In this document: positions 6,175 to 9,302 of the stretch, piece by piece
Layout: each line of letters begins with the position of its first letter
How positions within the stretch are numbered: position 1 is the stretch's first letter
Program-made: the position numbers and the translations under genes
From: Proteobacteria bacterium UBA7821
Lineage (GTDB): Bacteria; Pseudomonadota; Gammaproteobacteria; Comchoanobacterales; Comchoanobacteraceae
Direction of reading: 5' to 3'
Assembly: GCA_002480165.1 (NCBI GenBank)
Contig: DLBP01000075.1
Location: 13,591 to 22,892 of the forward strand
Length of the DNA: 9,302 nucleotides
Notes under the pieces: model-generated
Told to the model about the DNA's origin: nothing
The model's database searches: none
The model's input: only the letters and a program-made list of their open reading frames with translations

Positions 6175-7200
6175 ATGGATATTTTTAGCATAGTTCTAAC
6201 TCTAACCACAGCTGGCATGATCATGTTAATCATGTCAACCATTGACCACGCGATTTATTGGCCCAAAAGACTCTCCCAGAACTTACCAACACCCACATGG
6301 ATCGAGGGACTGCCTTACTATTCCATGCTGGCTTTATCAACCAGTGTTTTTTATTATACCAGCGCAGACCACGTGATCACTCTCTGGGCTTGTGTATTTG
6401 GATGCATCACCCTACTAGATAAACTGTATTTTTTCAAAACGAGACTGAGTCATTTCCCCAATATGAAAGCGTCAACTTACAAACAAGCTTCACAAGACAG
6501 TCAATTTGGCCAAGACTACCTCAATCAAACATCGCCCTGGATTAAATTATCTCACGAATTTTTTGTCAGTACTTTTGTCTTGTGGCTACTCATCTCATTC
6601 TTTGTGCATCCCTATCGTGTACCGACCGGCTCACTCCAGCCCACCATTGATCCAGGTGACATGCTTATTGCTAAAAAATGGTCATACGGGATACGAATGC
6701 CACTGTCAAACCACCTGATCTGGAGCTGGAATGGCCAGCCAAAAAGAGGCGACATCGCTATCTTTTCAGACCCCAGCACTGATTCCTACCGAACACTAGT
6801 CAAGCGAGTCATTGGCTTACCGGGAGATAAGATTAGCTACATTGATAAACAACTAACCATTAACGATCAACCCGTAGAAGTCAATTCACTGGGCATTGAG
6901 TACAACTTTGATCATGCTGGTCAGCTTGAAACGGTTATCCGAAAAGTAGAAAGCCTGCCCAACAAAACACACGAAATATTTGTCAAACCCAGTGCTAATG
7001 ACAAGCAGGTTATTGATCTAGTCGTTCCAGATGGTCACTATTTTATGATGGGCGACAATAGAGATGCCAGTTCAGACAGCCGCTATTTTGGCCCGGTACC
7101 TTTTGACAAGATTGGCGGACAAGCTTGGTTAATCTGGATGAGCATCGACCCATATAGCTGGAAGATCCGCTGGGATAGAATTGGGATCAATCTAACGTAA
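6175..7200 (+). CDS. lepB: Signal peptidase I (LepB)
   Basis: LepB is the membrane serine protease that cleaves signal peptides from exported proteins, with its active site on the periplasmic face. The product has 341 residues (E. coli 324). Hydrophobic stretches lie at about 3-23, 48-62, 66-86 and 129-145; the last leads directly into the catalytic domain. Box B reads PTGSLQPT at 150-157 with nucleophile Ser153, where many family members have PSGSMxPT. The general base is Lys210 in TLVKRVIGLPGD. Box E is intact as GDNRDASSDSRYFGPV at 293-308. The serine-lysine dyad is therefore present and activity is expected. An insertion between boxes D and E (about 237-280) matches the variable region of this subfamily. 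The ATG at 6175 has AAGGAG seven bases upstream. The TAA ends exactly where the rnc ATG begins. Confidence 0.96.
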   Translation: MDIFSIVLTLTTAGMIMLIMSTIDHAIYWPKRLSQNLPTPTWIEGLPYYSMLALSTSVFYYTSADHVITLWACVFGCITLLDKLYFFKTRLSHFPNMKASTYKQASQDSQFGQDYLNQTSPWIKLSHEFFVSTFVLWLLISFFVHPYRVPTGSLQPTIDPGDMLIAKKWSYGIRMPLSNHLIWSWNGQPKRGDIAIFSDPSTDSYRTLVKRVIGLPGDKISYIDKQLTINDQPVEVNSLGIEYNFDHAGQLETVIRKVESLPNKTHEIFVKPSANDKQVIDLVVPDGHYFMMGDNRDASSDSRYFGPVPFDKIGGQAWLIWMSIDPYSWKIRWDRIGINLT

Positions 7201-7842
7201 ATGAAAATCCACTACACATTCAAAAACCAACAACTACTCCAACAAGCTTTAACCCACAAAAGCCAAGGGAAAATAAACAATGAACGCTTGGAATTTCTTG
7301 GTGACGCTGTCTTAGATGGAGTCATTGCCTACTACCTGTTTTGCCAATACCCAGAAGCCAGTGAAGGACAATTAAGTCGGATGAAAGCCAACCTAATCCA
7401 AAAGTCAACCTTGGCAACCATTGCTCGAGAACTGAACATACAACCGCATATTATATGTCAAAATGAAGACATCTCACAACAAGCCGCCACACTAGCAGAC
7501 GTCTTGGAAGCCATTATTGGCGCGATATTCATAGACAGTGATATAGATACATGCACACACTATATCAAACTCTGGTTTAAACCTAACATTGAACAAAGCG
7601 ATGATCATTTGGCTAAAAAAGATGATAAAACAAAGCTTCAGGAGTACTGCCAACACCAGCGTATCGCACTGCCCGACTACAAGGTCACCCGCATTGTTGG
7701 GCCAGAACATCAACAACACTTCTATGTCAAATGTCAAATAGAGCATGAAGGTAATCACAGCGAAGGCAGTGGTACAACCATTCGATCAGCAGAACAGGAT
7801 GCTGCAAAAAAACTACTGGCAATGATTAATAAGGAACCATAA
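7201..7842 (+). CDS. rnc: Ribonuclease III
   Basis: RNase III cuts double-stranded RNA, mainly in rRNA precursors and some mRNA leaders. The 213 residues comprise an N-terminal nuclease domain (about 1-130) and a C-terminal double-stranded RNA-binding domain (about 142-211). The signature NERLEFLGDAVLD at 27-39 carries Glu28, Glu31 and Asp35; ADVLEA at 99-104 carries Asp100 and Glu103, so the metal site is complete. EGQLSRMKANL at 55-65 is also normal. The segment before ADVLEA lacks the usual glycine-rich LGxGE...GG stretch and reads HIICQNEDISQQAATL. The RNA-binding domain has KTKLQEYCQ and SAEQDAAKKLL. The N-terminus is about ten residues shorter than in E. coli. The ATG directly follows the lepB TAA with no gap, and no strong ribosome site is seen, so coupling to lepB is likely. 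era starts 2 bases after the stop. Confidence 0.96.
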   Translation: MKIHYTFKNQQLLQQALTHKSQGKINNERLEFLGDAVLDGVIAYYLFCQYPEASEGQLSRMKANLIQKSTLATIARELNIQPHIICQNEDISQQAATLADVLEAIIGAIFIDSDIDTCTHYIKLWFKPNIEQSDDHLAKKDDKTKLQEYCQHQRIALPDYKVTRIVGPEHQQHFYVKCQIEHEGNHSEGSGTTIRSAEQDAAKKLLAMINKEP

Positions 7843-7844
7843 CG

Positions 7845-8690
7845 ATGAAGCAGTATTGTGGAAAAGTCTGTATTATTGGCCGGCCTAATGTTGGCAAGTC
7901 TACTTTTCTAAACCAAGCCATTGGGGAAAAAATTAGCATCGTCACGCACAAAGCACAAACGACTCGTCGCCAAATCAAAGGCATCTACTCCAACGAATCC
8001 CACCAAATCATCTTTATCGACACACCTGGTATTAATTCAATATCAGCAAAATCACAAGTCAGGTCACTGAACAAAATCGCATTAACAGCCTTAATAGACA
8101 TCGATTTAGTCATTTTTATAGTTGATCGGGACCGATGGCTACCGGAAGACGAGTGGATTCTAGAGGCGATCAAAACATATCAAGGGCCCTGCGTTGCCGT
8201 CATCAATAAAATTGACCAAATGAAATCTGACAGCATGTTAGCACTACTAGAAACCGTGCGTGATAAACAAGTATTCCAAGCCGTTATGCCAATATCTGCA
8301 CTCAAGGGACAACACATTCAACTGTTGTTAGACCATATTAAGCTTTATATGCCAGAAAAGCCCTTTATGTATCCCATTGATAGCAAGTATGACATCAATG
8401 AACAGTTTCTTGTCAAAGAAGTTATTAGAGAAAAATTACTCATCTTTACACATGAAGAAATTCCTTTTATATCAAACATCAATATTGAAGAATGGATCAA
8501 GACCGATAAGCGTTTCTCTGTGTCAATTGTCATCCATGTCAACACCATCGGACAGAAAAAAATTATCATTGGACATAATGGACAACAATTAAAACGCATA
8601 GGCCGCCAAGCCAGATTAGATATAGAGCAGACACTGGGACAGAAGATGCATCTAAACATCTGGATAAAAATTAAGAAAAGACGTGTATAA
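7845..8690 (+). CDS. era: GTPase Era, with a short C-terminus
   Basis: Era is a GTPase that binds the 3' end of 16S rRNA and helps mature the 30S subunit. The 281 residues comprise a G domain and a KH domain. G1 is GRPNVGKST at 12-20. The switch I region includes AQTTRRQIKGI at 37-47, G3 is DTPG at 59-62, G4 NKID at 121-124 and G5 SALKG at 151-155. The KH part has IIIGHNGQQLKRIG at 240-253, with GHNG as the GxxG loop, followed by LNIWIKIKK. The switch II region after DTPG is degenerate: INSISAKSQ replaces the common IHxPK form. The chain ends KIKKRRV, whereas E. coli Era (301 residues) continues for about 20 more. The ATG at 7845 has AAGGAA at 7831-7836 eight bases upstream. The stop overlaps the start of recO by 8 bases. 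Confidence 0.96.
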   Translation: MKQYCGKVCIIGRPNVGKSTFLNQAIGEKISIVTHKAQTTRRQIKGIYSNESHQIIFIDTPGINSISAKSQVRSLNKIALTALIDIDLVIFIVDRDRWLPEDEWILEAIKTYQGPCVAVINKIDQMKSDSMLALLETVRDKQVFQAVMPISALKGQHIQLLLDHIKLYMPEKPFMYPIDSKYDINEQFLVKEVIREKLLIFTHEEIPFISNINIEEWIKTDKRFSVSIVIHVNTIGQKKIIIGHNGQQLKRIGRQARLDIEQTLGQKMHLNIWIKIKKRRV

Positions 8691-9302
8691 CAAGAGCGCT
8701 GCTAGCAAAGATCGTGCGTATATTATTCATCAACGCCCCTACCAAGACAGCCATGCAATCATTGAACTGTTTAGCTTAAATAACGGCCGAATAAGCACTA
8801 TTAGAAAAGGTGTTAGAAGTAGCAAAACGAGAAAACAGTATATTTACCAATCGTTTATCGAGCAAGAAGTTTCCATTAAATTTCAGAAAAACTCGATTAA
8901 AATAGATAAAATTGTCCCCACAACGGGCCTATCTGACTTACCAGTAAAATACCTAAGACTTGGCCTATACCTCAATGAGCTAATCTACCGATTACTAGAA
9001 GTCAATGACCCTCATCCAACAGTGTATACACACTATCAACAGGCAATACAAAGTCTATCGACTAATAGCGCTATCGACATACTGAGACAATTCGAGCTTA
9101 GTTTATTTAGCCAAATGGGTTACGAAGTACCATTCCATCAGTTGACTCAAACCACCCATCATCGATACGATCTAACATCTGGTTTTATTCCCAGTCCCTC
9201 AGAAACCCCAACAGCGTTCTCCACAGCAAGTCTAAAAGCATTGGGAGAAGGCAACTATCATCGCTATGCCATGGAAAACAAAGCATTTATTCGCCACATT
9301 GT
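8683..9302 (+). CDS. recO: DNA repair protein RecO, N-terminal part (runs off the right edge)
   Basis: RecO works with RecR to load RecA on SSB-coated single-stranded DNA in RecF-pathway recombination. The window holds 206 codons. The OB-fold start shows AYIIHQRPYQDSHAIIELFS at 12-31 and GRISTIRKGVRSSKTR at 35-50. The helical part begins near 83 with TGLSDLPVKY and shows LGLYLNELIYRLLE at 93-106 and RQFELSLFSQMGYEVPF at 135-151, in the same order as in E. coli RecO. There is no ATG in the correct place. The only plausible start is GTG at 8683, inside the last codons of era; the frame is closed by a TAA at 8665 further upstream. AAGAAAAG just before it is a weak ribosome site, so coupling to era is likely. 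The C-terminal part is outside the window. Confidence 0.93.
   Translation, partial: MYNKSAASKDRAYIIHQRPYQDSHAIIELFSLNNGRISTIRKGVRSSKTRKQYIYQSFIEQEVSIKFQKNSIKIDKIVPTTGLSDLPVKYLRLGLYLNELIYRLLEVNDPHPTVYTHYQQAIQSLSTNSAIDILRQFELSLFSQMGYEVPFHQLTQTTHHRYDLTSGFIPSPSETPTAFSTASLKALGEGNYHRYAMENKAFIRHI

Noticed and set aside
6618..6651. LepB as an inactive signal peptidase because of the altered box B
   Set aside because: Ser153, Lys210 and box E are all present; only flanking residues differ.
8345..8659. 104-residue open frame opposite era
   Set aside because: It is the antisense shadow of the Era KH region, with a Cys/Met-rich composition typical of shadow frames.
1..9302. A defence island, CRISPR array or other accessory system
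   Set aside because: No direct-repeat array, nuclease/helicase cluster, toxin-antitoxin pair or transposase was seen; all but two genes are recognised housekeeping genes.

Overview
The window reads as a chromosomal housekeeping region of a gammaproteobacterium with moderately AT-rich DNA. The evidence is a ZipA-type division protein (a gammaproteobacterial family), the lepA-lepB-rnc-era-recO order, and proteobacterial-style TadA, Ppa and CysS. I see no insertion sequence, prophage gene, CRISPR array, rRNA or plasmid function. I could not place the genus from sequence alone.

Layout. (1) 1-902, leftward: tRNA-Arg(CCU), then a very short zipA, then the 5' end of cysS, which runs off the left edge. 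zipA and cysS overlap by an ATGA. (2) 903-1039: a divergent intergenic region with a plausible promoter for each side. (3) 1040-1753, rightward: an unrecognised protein of 237 residues with a weak alpha/beta-hydrolase look, whose stop codon overlaps that of tadA. (4) 1750-4179, leftward: an unrecognised membrane/coiled-coil protein, then ppa (inorganic pyrophosphatase), then tadA (tRNA adenosine deaminase). A strong-looking promoter between the first two is packed into the end of the membrane-protein gene. (5) 4180-4306: a second divergent promoter region. (6) 4307-9302, rightward: the tightly packed operon lepA-lepB-rnc-era-recO. lepB and rnc have no gap, rnc and era are 2 bases apart, and era overlaps the GTG start of recO by 8 bases; recO runs off the right edge.

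How the genes fit together. Most act in translation and RNA maturation: CysS charges tRNA, TadA makes the wobble inosine of tRNA-Arg(ACG), LepA and Era act on the ribosome, and RNase III processes rRNA. Ppa removes pyrophosphate released by aminoacylation and polymerisation. LepB cleaves signal peptides, ZipA anchors the Z-ring and RecO acts in recombination repair.

The unusual points are mostly compaction: a ZipA with almost no linker, an Era with a clipped C-terminus, no extra gene between lepB and rnc, and overlapping stops and promoters. The two unrecognised proteins (1040-1753 and 2803-4179) are the only candidates for new biology. Nothing in the window amounts to a clear undescribed system.
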